In this document: one piece after another, positions 1 to 8,717 of the stretch
How the letters are laid out: each line of letters opens with the position of its first letter
Position numbering within the stretch: the first letter of the stretch is position 1
Origin: Variovorax sp. WS11
GTDB lineage: Bacteria > Pseudomonadota > Gammaproteobacteria > Burkholderiales > Burkholderiaceae_C
Assembly: GCF_010499245.1 (NCBI RefSeq)
Contig: NZ_JAAGOW010000001.1
Coordinates: 744,001 to 808,000, forward strand
Length of the DNA stretch: 64,000 bases
Direction of reading: 5' to 3'
Made by a program: the position numbers and the translations under genes
The notes under the pieces: generated by a model
Seen by the model: only the letters and a program-made list of their open reading frames with translations
What the model was told of the DNA's origin: nothing
Databases searched by the model: none

Positions 1-977
1 GCGCAGGCCTGGGCGGCGAAGGCCTCGTTGATCTCGAGCACGTCGAGGTCCTGCGGCTTCCAGCCGGCGCGCTGCAGCGCCTTCTGCGAGGCGGGCACCG
101 GGCCCATGCCCATGAAGGCCGGGTCGAGGCCGGTGCTGGCGTAGCTGGCGATGCGGCCCAGCGGCTTCAGGCCCAGCGCGGCCGCCTTCTTGGCGGTCAT
201 CACCAGCACGGCAGCAGCGCCGTCGTTGAGGCCGGAGGCATTGCCCGCCGTCACGCCGCCGGCCTTGTCGAAGGCGGGACGCAGGCCGGCCAGGCCTTCG
301 GCGCTGGTCTTGCGGTTGATGAACTCGTCCTGGTTGAAGACGACCGGGTCGCCCTTCTTCTGCGGAATGTTGACGGCGACGATCTCGTCCTTGAACTTGC
401 CGGCGTCCTGCGCGGCGGCGGCCTTGGTCTGGCTGGCGAGCGCGAGCTCGTCCTGCGCGCTGCGGCTGATGTCGTACTTCTTGGCCACGTTCTCGGCCGT
501 GATGCCCATGTGGTACTGGTTGTACACGTCCCACAGGCCGTCGATGATCATCGTGTCGACCAGCTTCCAGTCGCCCATGCGCTGGCCGTTGCGCGAGTTG
601 GGCAGCACGTGCGGCGCGAGGCTCATGCTCTCCTGCCCGCCCGCCACCACGATCTCGCTGTCGCCGGTGGCCACGGCCTGCGCGGCCAGCATCACGGCCT
701 TGAGGCCCGAGCCGCAGACGGCGTTGATGGTGAGCGCGGGCGTTGCGTTGGCGATGCCGCTCTTCAGCAGCGCCTGGCGCGCCGGGTTCTGGCCGCTGCC
801 TGCCGTGAGCACCTGGCCCATGATGACTTCGCCGATCTGGTCGCTGCCGACCTTGGCGCGCTCGAGCACTTCCTTGATCACGATCGAGCCGAGCTCGGTG
901 GCCGCGATGTTGGCCAGCGATCCGCCGAACTTGCCCACGGCCGTGCGTGCGGCCGAAACGATGACGATGTCTTCCAT
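1..977 (-). CDS. phaA: Acetyl-CoA C-acetyltransferase (thiolase), 3' end cut by window edge
   Basis: Biosynthetic thiolase that condenses two acetyl-CoA to acetoacetyl-CoA, the first step of polyhydroxybutyrate synthesis. About 325 residues are visible. Reading starts at MEDIVIVSAARTAVGKFGG, and the nucleophilic Cys sits near residue 88 in NAVCGSGLKA. The GG(Q)ESMS and NEAFAAQ motifs are also visible; the second lies at the cut edge, so the C-terminal Cys/His motif is outside the window. The ATG at 977 is preceded by a GGAGAG purine stretch. The gene lies 44 bases downstream of phaC on the same strand, the usual phaCA order in Burkholderiales, so the two are probably co-transcribed. A degradative thiolase (atoB) is not excluded by sequence alone, but the context favours PhaA. 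Confidence 0.93.
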   Translation of the reverse strand, partial: MEDIVIVSAARTAVGKFGGSLANIAATELGSIVIKEVLERAKVGSDQIGEVIMGQVLTAGSGQNPARQALLKSGIANATPALTINAVCGSGLKAVMLAAQAVATGDSEIVVAGGQESMSLAPHVLPNSRNGQRMGDWKLVDTMIIDGLWDVYNQYHMGITAENVAKKYDISRSAQDELALASQTKAAAAQDAGKFKDEIVAVNIPQKKGDPVVFNQDEFINRKTSAEGLAGLRPAFDKAGGVTAGNASGLNDGAAAVLVMTAKKAAALGLKPLGRIASYASTGLDPAFMGMGPVPASQKALQRAGWKPQDLDVLEINEAFAAQAC

Positions 978-1021
978 GGTGTTTGCTCTCCGAGGCTTGA
1001 ACAAAAAAGGTGAGGTGAAGG

Positions 1022-2746
1022 TCAGGCTCGCGCCTTGACGTAGCGGCCCGGCGCGGACTCGATCGCCTTGTAGGCGCTGCCCTTGCCGTAGGACTTCGGG
1101 GCAGGGATCTGCTTGCCCGCGTGGGTCTTGAGCCAGGCGGACCAGTCGGTCCACCAGCTGCCGGGATGCTCGGCGGCCCCGGCCAGCCATTCGGCCTGGG
1201 TCTTCGGCAACTTGCCGTCGGCACGAATCCAATGGCTGCGCTTCTTCTTGGCCGGTGGGTTGATCACGCCGGCGATGTGGCCCGAGGCCCCCATGACGAA
1301 GCGCTTCTTGCCCTTGAGCAGTTGCGTCGACGCATAGGCGCCGTCGATGGGCACGATGTGGTCTTCGCGCGAGCCGTAGAGGTAGACCGGCGCCTCGATG
1401 CGGCCCAGGTCGATCTGCTCGCCGGCCACGGTGAGCGCGCCGGGCACGGCCAGCTTGTTCTCGTGGTAGGTGTTGCGCAGGTACCAGCAGTACATGGGCC
1501 CGGGCAGGTTGGTGGCGTCGCTGTTCCAGTACAGCAGGTCGAAGGGCGGCGGGGTCTCGCCCTTGAGGTAGTTGCCCACCACGTAGTTCCACACGAGGTC
1601 GTTGGGGCGCAGGAAGCTGAAGGTGGAGGCCAGCTCGCTGCCGGCCAGCAGGCCTCCCGCGTTCATCTGCATCTCGCGGAAGCGCACGAAGGCCTCGTCG
1701 ATGAAGATGTCGAGGATGCCGGTGTCGCTGAAATCGAGCAGCGTGGTCAGCAGCGTGACCGAGGACGCGGGCTGCTCGCCGCGCGCCGCCAGCACCGCCA
1801 GCGCGGTCGACAGGATGGTGCCGCCGACGCAGAAGCCCAGTGTGTCGATCTGGCCGCCCTTCTTGTCCTGGCCGGTGATCTCGCGAGTGACCTGGATCGC
1901 CTTGATCGCGGCGTCCTCGATGTAGTCGTCCCAGGTGTACTGGCTCATCGAGGCATCGGGATTGCGCCAGCTCACCACGAACGTGCGGTGTCCCTGCTCG
2001 ACCGCATAGCGGATCAGCGAGTTCTCGGGCTGCAGGTCGAGGATGTAGAACTTGTTGATGCAGGGCGGCACCAGCAGCAGCGGCCGCTCGTAGACCTTGG
2101 CCGTCAGCGGCTTGTATTCGAGCAACTGGAACAGATCGTTCTCGAACACCACGGCGCCCTCGGTGGTGGCCACGTTGCGGCCGACCTCGAAGACGCTCTC
2201 GTCGGTCATGCTGAGGTGACCCTGCTGCACGTCCTTCAGCAGGTTCTGGATGCCCTTGGCGATGCTCTCGCCCTGGCTTTCGAGCGCCTTCTTCTGCGCC
2301 TCGGCATTGAAGGCCAGGTAGTTGCTGGGCGACGAGGCTGCCACCCACTGCTCGACCGCGAAGCGCAGGCGGGCGCGGGTCTTGGCGTCGCCCTCGACGG
2401 CTTCGGCCATGCCGAGCAGCGTGCGCGTGTTGAGCAGGTAGACCGCCGCCGAGAAGGCTGCCACCGGATTGCTGCCCCAGGCCTCGGCCGCGAAGCGCCG
2501 GTCGCCGCGGGCGCGCGCCGCCATGTCCTCGCGCCACAGCTCGGTGGCCTCTTCGATGTAGTGCCGCTGCAGTTCCTGGAGCCTGGAGGCGGAGAAGGAG
2601 AAGCGGGGCATGTCCCAGGGCATGTCGGCCTGAGGGGCCTTGCCGAGCGACTGGAAGGACTCCAGTGCCTTCTCCCAACCCTGCGTCAGCGCCTGTTGAA
2701 ACGGCGCGAAAGTGGCATCGGCCGCGGTCTGTTGTTCTTGTCTCAT
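1022..2746 (-). CDS. phaC: Class I poly(3-hydroxyalkanoate) synthase
   Basis: Polymerises (R)-3-hydroxyacyl-CoA into PHA on the granule surface. The 574-residue product fits class I PhaC. The lipase-like box GFCVGGT carries the nucleophile Cys at about residue 306. The catalytic Asp is near 462 (GSREDHIVP) and the His near 490 (SGHIAG). The family Trp-rich C-terminus (PGSWWTDW) is present. The ATG at 2746 is preferred over a longer reading frame because AGGAG lies 9 bases upstream. It is the first gene of the phaCA pair. Confidence 0.95.
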   Translation of the reverse strand: MRQEQQTAADATFAPFQQALTQGWEKALESFQSLGKAPQADMPWDMPRFSFSASRLQELQRHYIEEATELWREDMAARARGDRRFAAEAWGSNPVAAFSAAVYLLNTRTLLGMAEAVEGDAKTRARLRFAVEQWVAASSPSNYLAFNAEAQKKALESQGESIAKGIQNLLKDVQQGHLSMTDESVFEVGRNVATTEGAVVFENDLFQLLEYKPLTAKVYERPLLLVPPCINKFYILDLQPENSLIRYAVEQGHRTFVVSWRNPDASMSQYTWDDYIEDAAIKAIQVTREITGQDKKGGQIDTLGFCVGGTILSTALAVLAARGEQPASSVTLLTTLLDFSDTGILDIFIDEAFVRFREMQMNAGGLLAGSELASTFSFLRPNDLVWNYVVGNYLKGETPPPFDLLYWNSDATNLPGPMYCWYLRNTYHENKLAVPGALTVAGEQIDLGRIEAPVYLYGSREDHIVPIDGAYASTQLLKGKKRFVMGASGHIAGVINPPAKKKRSHWIRADGKLPKTQAEWLAGAAEHPGSWWTDWSAWLKTHAGKQIPAPKSYGKGSAYKAIESAPGRYVKARA

Positions 2747-2850
2747 GTCGTCTCCTGGTTCCTCACCTTGTCGTATCGGCTTTTGAGTATGCTGCATCCG
2801 GCAGGGCCCGGCCAGCAAAAGCCCGCTATACCTTCCTGAAAACCTCGCCT

Positions 2851-3147
2851 ATGCATCTCGTCGTCATCGCCTGGCTGTATGTCGCCCTCATGATGGCGGT
2901 CGCCGAGGCCACCAACACCAACGGCACGGTGCTCGGTGCGGTCTTCACCTTTCTACTCTATGGCTTGGCGCCGGTGGCACTGGTGGTTTACCTGATGGGC
3001 GCACCGGGGCGCCGCAAGGCCATCCGCGCACGCGAGGCGGCCGAGCGAGAGGCCGCCATGCGAGCGGCGGCACCACCTTCAGTCGCGCCAGATGCAGGCA
3101 GCGAAACGGCCGCTGATGCGGTCCCGCCGGTGCGAGAAAAAACGTAA
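2851..3147 (+). CDS. Small two-helix membrane protein, conserved hypothetical
   Basis: A 98-residue protein with two hydrophobic segments (about residues 2-20 and 29-48), separated by a short loop containing TNTNGT. A charged, Ala/Arg-rich tail (RRKAIRAREAAEREAA) and a Pro-rich end follow, probably cytoplasmic. It is divergent from phaC. Its 3' end overlaps the 3' end of the convergent pgeF gene by 69 bases. I do not recognise a named family; similar small proteins occur beside pgeF in related Burkholderiales as far as I recall. An upstream in-frame ATG at 2665 would run through the phaC coding region and is rejected. Confidence 0.75.
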   Translation: MHLVVIAWLYVALMMAVAEATNTNGTVLGAVFTFLLYGLAPVALVVYLMGAPGRRKAIRAREAAEREAAMRAAAPPSVAPDAGSETAADAVPPVREKT

Positions 3148-3834
3148 CGGGTTGTTCACGGTGCACCAGGCGGCGCTGCCGTCGTTGCCGTAAAGCTGCA
3201 CGACGCCAGCCGCCTGCAGGCGCTGGCGCGCCAGGCCCGCGAGATCCGCCAGCCATTTGCCGGGCGCCGGGCCGGGCTTGAAGCACCGGGCAGCTTGCGG
3301 CGCGGCCGCTTCGAAGGCCACCCGGACCTCGTCCCCGACCTCGAAGGCCTCGGGCCCGATGCAGGGGCCGAGCCAGGCCATGAGTTCCCCGGAACCGGCC
3401 TCGGGCGCGAAGGCGCCAACGGCCTCCTCCAGCACCCCGGCGGCCAGGCCGCGCCAGCCGGCGTGGGCGGCGGCCACGCGGCGGCCGCGGCCATCGGTGA
3501 AGAGCACCGGCAGGCAGTCGGCGACCATGATGGTGCAGGCGATGCCGCTCGCAGTGGTGGTGCAGGCATCGGCCGTGCCGCCGTCGGGCGTGTCGGCTTG
3601 CAGCGCCAGCAGCCGGGTGCCGTGCACCTGCTGAAGGAAGACGGGGCGCGCGCCGATCGCATCGCGCAGCAGTGCACGGTTGGCCGCCACGTCGGTCGGC
3701 ACATCGCCCACGTGATCGCCGAGGTTGAGGCTTCGCCAGGCGTCACCGGAGACCCCACCCTCGCGCGTGGTGCACAGCGCATGCACCCCAGCCGGCGCCG
3801 GCCAGTCGGGCACCAGCCGCTCGGCCGGCAGCAT
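3079..3834 (-). CDS. pgeF: Peptidoglycan editing factor PgeF (polyphenol oxidase/laccase-domain, DUF152)
   Basis: Cu/Zn-binding Cu-oxidase_4 (DUF152) family enzyme, known as YfiH/PgeF, which prevents incorporation of wrong amino acids into muropeptides. The metal ligands are recognisable: QVHG near residue 67, ADCLP, the AAHAGWRG His motif, and GPCIG. The ATG at 3834 begins the conserved domain (MLPAERLVPDW). An alternative ATG at 3960 overlaps the upstream stop as ATGA and would add a 42-residue tail encoded wholly by a 60-base tandem repeat. That start has a modest GGAG site, so it may actually be used. The gene is downstream of and probably translationally linked to the isomerase gene. Confidence 0.88.
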   Translation of the reverse strand: MLPAERLVPDWPAPAGVHALCTTREGGVSGDAWRSLNLGDHVGDVPTDVAANRALLRDAIGARPVFLQQVHGTRLLALQADTPDGGTADACTTTASGIACTIMVADCLPVLFTDGRGRRVAAAHAGWRGLAAGVLEEAVGAFAPEAGSGELMAWLGPCIGPEAFEVGDEVRVAFEAAAPQAARCFKPGPAPGKWLADLAGLARQRLQAAGVVQLYGNDGSAAWCTVNNPLRFFSHRRDRISGRFAACIWRD

Positions 3835-3840
3835 GCTCAG

Positions 3841-3960
3841 TAAGGTACCTTCGCCTTCGGTTGCGGTGCTATTCGCCTCGGGAGCGGCCCGGCGGCTCAC
3901 TGGAGTACCTTCGCCTTCGGCTGCGGTGCTATTCGCCTTGGGAGCGGCCCTGCGGCTCAT
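3841..3960. repeat. Two tandem copies of a 60-base repeat
   Basis: Bases 3841-3900 and 3901-3960 are head-to-tail copies matching at 53 of 60 positions. Because 60 is a multiple of three, both copies stay open in the pgeF frame on the minus strand and would encode two similar blocks (RRAAPKANSTAAEGEGT and RRAAPEANSTATEGEGT). The second copy ends exactly at the overlapping stop/start of the upstream gene. It looks like an inserted and duplicated repeat rather than part of the enzyme fold. Confidence 0.9.
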
Positions 3961-4595
3961 GGCTCCGCGTCGGGGCAGCGCGAGGGCTGGGCGCGCTGAA
4001 AGGCGTCGAGCTGCATGCAGGCCTCGAAGGCGGCCATGGTGCGCGGCAGCCCGCTGAAGTCGCAGTCGAAGCGCTGGCCGTTGAAGACCTGCGGCACGAG
4101 GCAGCAGTCGGCCAGCGTGGGCGTGTCGCCCCAGCAATAGAGGCTGGCCGGGCGCAGCGCGAGCTGGCGCTCGAAGGCCAGCATGCCCTCGCGCACCCAG
4201 TGGCGGTACCAGGTGTTCTTGGCATCGTCGCCGAGCTTGAGTTCGCGCACCAGGTACTTGAGCACGCGCAGGTTGTTGAGCGGGTGGATCTCGCAGGCGA
4301 CCGACTGCGCCAGCGCCCGCACGTGCGCACGGCCCACGGGATCGTGCGGCAGCAGCGCGGGCTCGGGGTGGATCTCGTCCAGGTACTCGATGATCGCCAT
4401 CGACTGCGTGAAGCGCTCGCCCTCGTCTTCCAGCAACGGCACCAGCATGTCGGGCGAGATGGCCGAGAAGGACCCCGTCTTGTGCTCGCCGCGGGCGATG
4501 TGCACCGGGAGGTAGTCGTAGTCCAGGCCCTTGAGGTTGAGCGCGATGCGGACCCGGAACGAAGCGGAGGAACGGAAGTAGTTGTAGAGCTTCAT
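3957..4595 (-). CDS. maiA: Zeta-class glutathione S-transferase: maleylpyruvate/maleylacetoacetate isomerase
   Basis: Glutathione-dependent cis-trans isomerase of maleylpyruvate (gentisate pathway) or maleylacetoacetate (tyrosine/homogentisate pathway). The 212-residue length is typical. The zeta-class active-site motif SSASFRVRIAL lies at residues 9-19, followed by the GSH-binding QSMAIIEYL helix. MKLYN at 4595 is the family start; the ATG one codon upstream is an alternative. Divergence from a fumarylpyruvate-hydrolase-like gene argues for the gentisate version (NagL-like). Confidence 0.88.
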   Translation of the reverse strand: MKLYNYFRSSASFRVRIALNLKGLDYDYLPVHIARGEHKTGSFSAISPDMLVPLLEDEGERFTQSMAIIEYLDEIHPEPALLPHDPVGRAHVRALAQSVACEIHPLNNLRVLKYLVRELKLGDDAKNTWYRHWVREGMLAFERQLALRPASLYCWGDTPTLADCCLVPQVFNGQRFDCDFSGLPRTMAAFEACMQLDAFQRAQPSRCPDAEP

Positions 4596-4701
4596 CATGG
4601 CCCCGAGCATAGCGCCGGCGCCCCGGCGGAGCCAAAAGCCCGGCGGTGCCCCGCGCCCTCTGGCAAACTGCCGCTTTCGCTCGAAAAGGACTTTCTGCGC
4701 C

Positions 4702-5403
4702 ATGGCTTCCGAATACGTCTTCACCCCGCCGGCACCGGTGTCCCTGCCGGTGGTCGGCCAGGCTGCCCGCTTCCCCGTGCACCGCATCTACTGCGTCGGC
4801 CGCAACTACGAAGAGCACGCCAAGGAAATGGGCTTTACCGGCCGCGAGCCGCCCTTCTTCTTCATGAAGCCGGCCGATGCCGTGGTGGTGGTCGATGCCG
4901 GGACGACCGGCACCATGGCCTACCCCACCCTGACCAAGAACCTGCACCACGAGATCGAGCTGGTCGCGGCGATCGGCACCCGCGGCAAGAACATCAAGGC
5001 CGCCGATGCGATGAAGCACATCTTCGGCTACGCCGTGGGCCTGGACATGACGCGCCGCGACCTGCAGGGCGACATGAAGAAGCAGGGCCGCCCCTGGGAC
5101 ATCGGCAAGAGCTTCGAGCAGAGCGCCCCCACGGGCCCGATCGTGCCGGCGGCCCAGGCCGGCGACATCGAGCACGCCGAGATCTCGTTGCAGGTCAACG
5201 GCCAGGACCGCCAGCGCAGCAACGTGAGCAAGCTGATCTGGAACATGGCCGAGACCATCGAGCACCTGTCGGCCGCCTGGGAGCTGCAGCCCGGCGACCT
5301 GATCTTCACCGGCACCCCGGAAGGCGTGGCCGCGGTGGTGGCCGGCGACACCCTGGTCGGCCAGGTCGCCGGCCTGCCCACGCTCACCGTCAAGGTGGCC
5401 TGA
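4702..5403 (+). CDS. Fumarylacetoacetate hydrolase-family protein, probable fumarylpyruvate hydrolase
   Basis: Mg-dependent C-C hydrolase of the FAH fold, 233 residues. The family signature CVGRNYEEHAKEMG lies near residues 32-45. The metal-binding acidic residues in HHEIELVAAIG and GLDMTRRDLQ, and the GTPEGV motif near the C-terminus, are present. The short length matches the fumarylpyruvate hydrolase (NagK) subgroup rather than long FAH. Paired divergently with a maleylpyruvate-isomerase-like gene, it would convert the isomer product to fumarate and pyruvate. The 106-base gap between the pair probably holds back-to-back promoters. Confidence 0.87.
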   Translation: MASEYVFTPPAPVSLPVVGQAARFPVHRIYCVGRNYEEHAKEMGFTGREPPFFFMKPADAVVVVDAGTTGTMAYPTLTKNLHHEIELVAAIGTRGKNIKAADAMKHIFGYAVGLDMTRRDLQGDMKKQGRPWDIGKSFEQSAPTGPIVPAAQAGDIEHAEISLQVNGQDRQRSNVSKLIWNMAETIEHLSAAWELQPGDLIFTGTPEGVAAVVAGDTLVGQVAGLPTLTVKVA

Positions 5404-5427
5404 AACCAACCCGCCGGCCCACGCCCG

Positions 5428-5979
5428 ATGCTCCTGCGCGTCCCCATCAAGCACTGCAAGAACTGCGGCACCGCCGTGGTCTACCGCATCCCCGACGACG
5501 GCGACACGCGCGAGCGTGCCGTCTGCCCGGCCTGCCACACGGTGCACTACGAGAACCCGCTCAACGTGGTCGGCACCATCCCCGTGCTGGGCGACCGGGT
5601 GCTGCTGTGCAAGCGCAACATCGAGCCGCGCTGGGGCAAGTGGACGCTGCCGGCCGGCTTCATGGAGCTCAACGAGACCACCGAGCAGGGCGCGGCGCGC
5701 GAGACCGATGAAGAGGCCGGCGCCGAGTACGAGATGGAAGGCCTGTTCGCGGTGATGAGCGTGGTGCGCGTGGGCCAGGTGCACTTGTTCTACCGGGCGC
5801 GCCTCCTGAGCGACAAGTTCGACCCCGGCCACGAGACCATCGAGGCCCGCCTCTTCACCGAGGAAGAAATCCCCTGGGACGAAATCGCCTTTCGCACGGT
5901 GCGGGAGGCGCTCACCCATTACTTCGAGGACCGGCGCCGCGGCAGCTTCGACCGCGTCCATACGCTCGACATCGTATGA
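5428..5979 (+). CDS. NUDIX hydrolase with N-terminal zinc ribbon
   Basis: Pyrophosphohydrolase of 183 residues. Zinc-ribbon cysteines at about 10, 13, 33 and 36 (CKNC, CPAC) precede a NUDIX box from about Gly77 to Ala99 that ends in RETDEEAG. This arrangement is found in ADP-ribose/NAD-type pyrophosphatases, but the substrate cannot be assigned. It follows the FAH-family gene by 24 bases, and its stop overlaps the creA start (ATGA), so the genes are likely one transcript. Confidence 0.9.
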   Translation: MLLRVPIKHCKNCGTAVVYRIPDDGDTRERAVCPACHTVHYENPLNVVGTIPVLGDRVLLCKRNIEPRWGKWTLPAGFMELNETTEQGAARETDEEAGAEYEMEGLFAVMSVVRVGQVHLFYRARLLSDKFDPGHETIEARLFTEEEIPWDEIAFRTVREALTHYFEDRRRGSFDRVHTLDIV

Positions 5980-6449
5980 AGCACCTGCGCGCGACGCTTT
6001 GCTGCGCCGCCCTGCTGCTGGCCGCGCAGGCGCAGGCCGAGCAGGTGGGCGAAGTCGACACCGCCTTCAAGCTGATCGGCCCGGACCACAAGATCGTGGT
6101 CGAGGCCTACGACGATCCCAAGGTCGGCGGCGTGACCTGCTACGTCTCGCGCGCCAGGACCGGCGGCATCTCCGGCGCCTTCGGCCTGGCCGAGGACAAG
6201 GCCGAGGCCTCCATCGCCTGCCGCCAGGTCGGGCCGGTGCGCGTGACCCAGCCGCTGCCCAAGCGCGAAGAGGTCTACAGCGAGCGGCTCTCCATCCTCT
6301 TCAAGCGCCTGCGCGTGGTGCGCATGGTGGACGCCTCGCGCAACACGCTGGTCTACCTGACCTACTCCGATCGCCTGGTCGAAGGCTCGCCCAAGAACAG
6401 CATCACCGCGGTGCCCATCGACCGCGCGATGCCGATCCCGCTGAAATAG
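5976..6449 (+). CDS. creA: CreA family periplasmic protein
   Basis: A 157-residue protein with a Sec signal peptide (hydrophobic core about residues 7-20, AQA-E cleavage). The CreA-type body includes FKLIGPDHKIVVEAYDDP and VGGVTCYVSRARTGG. The function of CreA is not firmly established. It is translationally coupled to the NUDIX gene through an ATGA overlap. Confidence 0.88.
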   Translation: MKHLRATLCCAALLLAAQAQAEQVGEVDTAFKLIGPDHKIVVEAYDDPKVGGVTCYVSRARTGGISGAFGLAEDKAEASIACRQVGPVRVTQPLPKREEVYSERLSILFKRLRVVRMVDASRNTLVYLTYSDRLVEGSPKNSITAVPIDRAMPIPLK

Positions 6450-6574
6450 ATGAGCGCGCCTGCATCGCGCAAGCCGCGCGGCGCAGGCACCGCAGGGCCT
6501 TCAGCCCTGAAAAACCGCCGCGGTCCTACGCGCGAGCGGGAACCACCGCCGCAAAATCGGTTCGAAAAAGCGCC

Positions 6575-7091
6575 ATGCAATCCAAGACCTACGTTCTCCG
6601 CGCCGGCCTCATGGTCGTCGCGGCCGCCGGCCTGGTGGCCTGCAGCACCACGCCTCTCCCGCCCCAGCGGCCGTTCCCCCGGCCCCGCGCCCACCGTCAA
6701 GCCGCCACCGCCCGCGCCGGCCGCCTTCATCCGGCCCGCCGCCGGGCCCACGCTGTCGCGCTTTCGACGCTTAAAAAACAACAAGGGCTTGGACATCGCG
6801 GGCAGCCCGGGCGATGCGATCCTCGCCGCGGCCGATGGCCGCGTCGTCTATGTCGGCGGCGAGCTGCGCGGCTACGGCAACATGGTGATCGTGAAGCACA
6901 ACGACACCTTCCTCAGCGCCTACGCGCACGCGCAGCAGATCCTCGTGAAGGAGAAGGACGTGGTGCGCCAGGGCCAGAAGATCGCCGAGATGGGCAGCAG
7001 CGGCGCCGACCGCGTCAAGCTGCACTTCGAGCTGCGCAAGCAGGGCGTCGCGGTCGACCCCGAGCCTTACCTCAACGGCCAGCTGCGCTGA
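6575..7091 (+). CDS. NlpD-like M23/LytM lipoprotein, apparently frameshifted
   Basis: The start at 6575 encodes a lipoprotein signal (MQSKTYVLRAGLMVVAAAGL then VAC-STT). The Pro-rich linker and LytM domain (KGLDIAGSPGDAI to KLHFELRKQG) are in the next frame. The frames join if one base is skipped around 6663-6685, in C-rich runs. The text at 6760-6783 also seems to hold three single-base expansions (ctttc, ctt, aaaaaa) that together restore frame. The LytM domain keeps only LHFE and lacks a full zinc site, as in NlpD amidase activators. The break is either a real pseudogenising mutation or homopolymer sequencing error. A start at 6450 would keep one frame open but would lose the signal peptide. 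Confidence 0.65.
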
Positions 7092-7100
7092 TGCACTGAG

Positions 7101-8717
7101 CTAGAGCAGGCTCTCCGGTACCAACGGAGCGAGCAGCTCCAGCTTCAGGCGCGAGCCGAAGTCGGTCTCGGGCTCGGTGTGCTGCACCACGTCGGGCCCG
7201 CCGTCTTCCGATGGGCTCACCCATTCGACATCCCCGTGCGGCCCGAGGCGCACGCGGTAGGCCGCATCCATGGTGATGAAGCCGACCAGGCTGGTGAGCT
7301 GCGCCGCGATCTGCGGGCTGTGGATGAACAAGCCCAGCTCGGTGTTGTGCAGGTCCGAGCGCGGATCGAAGTTCAGCGAGCCGATGAACACCACCTTGCC
7401 GTCGACCACCGCCGACTTGCCGTGCAGCCGCCCGCTGGCCGAGCCGAAGATGCCGAAGCGCTGCGTCTGCTCGACGCGCTTGGGGCTCAGCTCGTAGAGC
7501 TCGACGCCGAGGCGCACCAGCTCGGGCCGGTAGCGGCGGTAGCCCAGGTGCACCAGCGACTCGTCGGTGGCGGCCAGCGAGTTGGTCACCAGCGTGAAGC
7601 GCACGCCGCGCTCGCGCAGCTGGCGCACGGACTCCATGCCGCCGCGCCCCGGGATCAGGTAGGGCGTGGTCACCAGCGCCTCGCGCTCGGCCGCGCGCAC
7701 GTAGCGTCGGACGTTGAAGAGCACGCCCTCGGGCGAATCGGCCGCCACGCGCGGCCGCTCCTCGCGCGGGCCCAGCGCCTTGTGCGGCGTGTCGGCATAG
7801 GCCTCGGCCCGCGCCCAGATCAGCGACAGCTCGCCCGCGTCCAGGTCCTCGGCAAGCGCCTGGTAGCCCAGCAGGTCGCGCTCGATCGGTGTCTGCGGCG
7901 CCCAGATCGCGGCGTCCCATGTCATCTCCTCGAAGCGCTGGCGCAGCTGCCCGGGCGTGCCCTGCACGTGCGCAAGCGACTCGATCGGATAAACGAAGGG
8001 GCTGTTCCAGTACATGTCGAACAGCGAGGACAGCCGCGGCACCACGGCACCCGTTACCAGGGTGTCGATGTCGATGAAGTTGGAGCCGGCATTGCGCATG
8101 AAGTATTCGTTGGCGATGTTGCGCCCGCCCACCACCGCCATCGCGTTGTCGGCGACGAAGAGCTTGTTGTGCATGCGGCGGTGGATGCGGTCGATGTCGA
8201 GCAGCGAGGCGCCCAGCCGCGTGAGCAGCCGGTCGCGCCCGGCCGGGAAGGGGTTGAAGATGCGCACCTCCACGTTCGGATGGGCCGCCAGGCTCGCCAG
8301 CAGCGTGTCGGCGCCTGCCGTGTAGAGGTCGTCGATCAGCACGCGCACGCGCACGCCGCGCTCGGCCGCGTCGCGCAGCGTGCGCAGAAGGTAGCGGCCG
8401 GTCTCGTCGTTTTGCACCAGGTAGTACTGGATGTCGATGCTGCGCTGCGCGCGCCGCGCCAGCTCGAGACGCGCATGCATCGAGTAGGCCGGCATGGGCA
8501 GCAGCCGGAAGCCGCTTTGCTGCGCATCCGGTGCACCGGCCACGGCCAGGCGGCCGAGCGCCGTGTTCGCGGTGTCGGCGACCGCGTACGAGGGCGGGCG
8601 CTCCACCTCCCTCGGCAGACCCGCGCAGCCGGCCAACAGCAAAAACAGCGCCAGTGCGGCGAGCCAGCCGATTCCCCTGTCCCAGCTGCCAAGGCGCATC
8701 GCGCGTTCAGCCCCCAT
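7101..8717 (-). CDS. Phospholipase D-family (cardiolipin synthase-like) lipoprotein
   Basis: A 538-residue phosphatidyltransferase/PLD protein with two HKD motifs: HNKLFVADNAMAVVGGRN in the N-terminal half and HGKSAVVDGKVVFIGSLNFD in the C-terminal half. The N-terminus has a lipobox (LLLAGCAG) after a hydrophobic stretch, so it is probably membrane-anchored, facing the periplasm. The start at 8717 has GAAGG seven bases upstream and overlaps the end of the DUF1810 gene by 11 bases, suggesting coupling. It resembles the ClsC/YmdC type, but the substrate is inferred. Confidence 0.88.
   Translation of the reverse strand: MGAERAMRLGSWDRGIGWLAALALFLLLAGCAGLPREVERPPSYAVADTANTALGRLAVAGAPDAQQSGFRLLPMPAYSMHARLELARRAQRSIDIQYYLVQNDETGRYLLRTLRDAAERGVRVRVLIDDLYTAGADTLLASLAAHPNVEVRIFNPFPAGRDRLLTRLGASLLDIDRIHRRMHNKLFVADNAMAVVGGRNIANEYFMRNAGSNFIDIDTLVTGAVVPRLSSLFDMYWNSPFVYPIESLAHVQGTPGQLRQRFEEMTWDAAIWAPQTPIERDLLGYQALAEDLDAGELSLIWARAEAYADTPHKALGPREERPRVAADSPEGVLFNVRRYVRAAEREALVTTPYLIPGRGGMESVRQLRERGVRFTLVTNSLAATDESLVHLGYRRYRPELVRLGVELYELSPKRVEQTQRFGIFGSASGRLHGKSAVVDGKVVFIGSLNFDPRSDLHNTELGLFIHSPQIAAQLTSLVGFITMDAAYRVRLGPHGDVEWVSPSEDGGPDVVQHTEPETDFGSRLKLELLAPLVPESLL

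Noticed and set aside
1121..2839. A 572-residue plus-strand frame opposite phaC
   Set aside because: It is the Gly/His/Val-rich antisense shadow typical of high-GC genes. PhaC motifs are unmistakable on the other strand.
3079..5961. A 960-residue open frame on the minus strand
   Set aside because: Only its last 252 codons are PgeF. The rest is antisense to the FAH-family and NUDIX genes and has the composition of a shadow frame.
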